A DNA stretch of 64,000 bases from Polaribacter huanghezhanensis (GTDB taxonomy: Bacteria > Bacteroidota > Bacteroidia > Flavobacteriales > Flavobacteriaceae): NCBI RefSeq assembly GCF_030444335.1, contig NZ_CP128595.1, positions 1,426,001 to 1,490,000 on the forward strand, written 5' to 3'. A program made the translations under genes and the position numbers. Positions 63,361 through 64,000 of the stretch are shown piece by piece. The notes below the pieces were generated by a model. That model searched no databases. It had not been told where the DNA came from and saw only the letters and a list, made by a program, of their open reading frames with translations. Within the stretch, counting starts at the first letter, position 1. Each line of letters begins with the position of its first letter.

Positions 63361-63424
63361 CTCACGGAAAACCGTGAGCTGACTCACGGAAAATGGGGTA
63401 TTAGCTCTCACGGAAAACCGTGAA
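63361..63424. repeat. Second array of CTCACGG inverted repeats
   Basis: 63361-63378 is a full 18-base inverted repeat (CTCACGG/CCGTGAG). 63407-63424 is a copy with one end mismatch. Between them 63383-63402 is a hybrid: CTCACGGAAAA joined to TGGGGTATT, one half from each type of dyad. Centres are 23 bases apart. Confidence 0.85.
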
Positions 63425-63439
63425 CTGTATCATTAAAAT

Positions 63440-64000
63440 TTAGTTATTTCTGTTTTTAATAATCTCGTCTTGCAGCTGTCTGCGTAGTTTCTGCTCTCTT
63501 TCTATCGATTTTTTTCTAAAAGAATTGAATTCGTCTTCTACATCTTCTAAATTGTTTTTTGCCGCAGTGATTAGTACATCGCTATTGTTAAACTTAAAAA
63601 TAAAATATCCTAAAAAAGCAAGTAACGCAATAATAATGGTAAATAAAATGAACGAGTAAAAACCTTTACTTAATTGCATTCCGAAAAGAGATATTGAATT
63701 TTCTTTATTTAAAGCTTCATTAAGTTTCGTTGTAGTTTCATTTTTCTCCTTTTCTAATAAATCAATAGTTGTTTTTTGAGAATTAAGTAGCGTGTTTTTA
63801 CTATTCAATTGCCCGGTGTAACTTTTAATACTGTCTAAAACATTGTTATGTAAATCTCCAAAATCTTTTTTAAGAATTACTTTGTATTCTAAGTAATTGT
63901 TAGATTTTTTATAGACTGTTCTAAATTGATTGTCAAGTGTATTTGTATTTTCTTGTGAAAAAGAATTCAAAGAAAAAAGAACGGCAAGTAATAATGTAAA
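63440..64000 (-). CDS. Exported coiled-coil membrane protein (start beyond window edge)
   Basis: The frame is open through base 64000; upstream of the in-frame TTG at 63970 it reads FTLLLAVLFSL, the rest of a signal peptide ending near SFSQEN, so the true start lies outside the window. At least 186 residues are visible. Mature part: a helical region with coiled-coil heptads (about LNSKNTLLNSQKTTIDLLEK), one membrane helix FYSFILFTIIIALLAFLGYF, and a second charged coiled coil rich in Arg and Glu (KKSIEREQKLRRQLQDEI). It resembles a conserved flavobacterial family that, from memory, databases label as a tRNA methyltransferase; nothing here supports that name. Function unknown. Confidence 0.75.
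   Translation of the reverse strand, partial: FTLLLAVLFSLNSFSQENTNTLDNQFRTVYKKSNNYLEYKVILKKDFGDLHNNVLDSIKSYTGQLNSKNTLLNSQKTTIDLLEKEKNETTTKLNEALNKENSISLFGMQLSKGFYSFILFTIIIALLAFLGYFIFKFNNSDVLITAAKNNLEDVEDEFNSFRKKSIEREQKLRRQLQDEIIKNRNN

Noticed and set aside
63440-63970. A complete 176-residue protein starting with MNSFSQEN at 63970
   Set aside because: That start is TTG in the middle of a signal peptide whose hydrophobic part continues upstream to the window edge; the gene is cut, not complete.

Overview
The window is AT-rich, densely coded DNA from a bacterium of the Flavobacteriaceae (Bacteroidota), probably a marine genus close to Polaribacter or Tenacibaculum. I base this on the gene content (DUF4293, DUF5522, DUF1599 and BT_3928-type proteins, a fused isobutyryl-CoA mutase, type III glutamine synthetase, SigZ), on Bacteroidota-type promoters (TTG, about 20 bases, TAnnTTTG or TAnnTTCG), on the many lipoproteins, and on tRNA genes without an encoded CCA. 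No phage, insertion sequence, CRISPR array or plasmid gene is visible; this looks like ordinary chromosome with a few accessory spots.

Layout. 1-3.5 kb: histidine degradation (hutU, cut by the window edge, and hutH) opposite a LysR regulator, then tRNA-Phe. 3.5-11.2 kb: a co-directional run of coaX, an outer-membrane protein, a TPR protein, lptC, a small membrane protein and a CNNM/CorC protein, then a PpiD/SurA-type foldase. 11.3-13.6 kb: rho and a DUF4293 protein. 13.7-17.2 kb: a dyad-array promoter, a NarL-type response regulator, a lipoprotein and a TPR histidine kinase. 17.2-25.3 kb: truA, an MsbA-like ABC exporter, cdaA (c-di-AMP), folP, a LOG-type hydrolase, DUF1599, a DoxX-like membrane protein and the fluoride channel crcB. 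25.4-28.1 kb: a crotonase, then a lipoprotein with a fulvocin-C-like cysteine-rich tail behind a (GTT)9 tract, paired with a DUF1573 lipoprotein. 28.2-38.2 kb: an MFS transporter and a block of exported hydrolases (PepX-like, penicillin acylase, CocE, DJ-1/PfpI, M61 peptidase). 38.4-44.9 kb: a YgiQ radical SAM protein, SigZ, a 34-residue metallothionein-like peptide, and IcmF. 45-53.5 kb: pyrF, a thioredoxin-like lipoprotein, tpiA-prmA-clpS, an M28 peptidase, tRNA-Arg, small proteins and a CaCA antiporter. 53.6-60 kb: glutamine synthetase III, purM and a B12-dependent ribonucleotide reductase. 60.2-64 kb: an Lrp regulator, a TSUP transporter, prfA, a candidate small RNA, and a coiled-coil membrane protein cut by the window edge.

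The most unusual signals are as follows. (1) Two copies of the same promoter architecture lie 50 kb apart: an array of inverted repeats, then a dyad whose right arm contains the -33 TTG, then exactly 20 bases, then TAnnTTTG. One copy drives the response regulator; the other points into a gene-free stretch that ends in a terminator hairpin, implying an unannotated small RNA. (2) A fulvocin-C-like lipoprotein lies just downstream of a trinucleotide microsatellite. (3) A metallothionein-like peptide lies next to a SigZ sigma factor that has a cysteine tail. (4) Dispersed palindromic repeats occur in many intergenic gaps, and three repeat-like segments are translated in frame inside icmF. Two B12-dependent enzymes (IcmF and class II ribonucleotide reductase) suggest reliance on cobalamin; no B12 synthesis genes are in the window.
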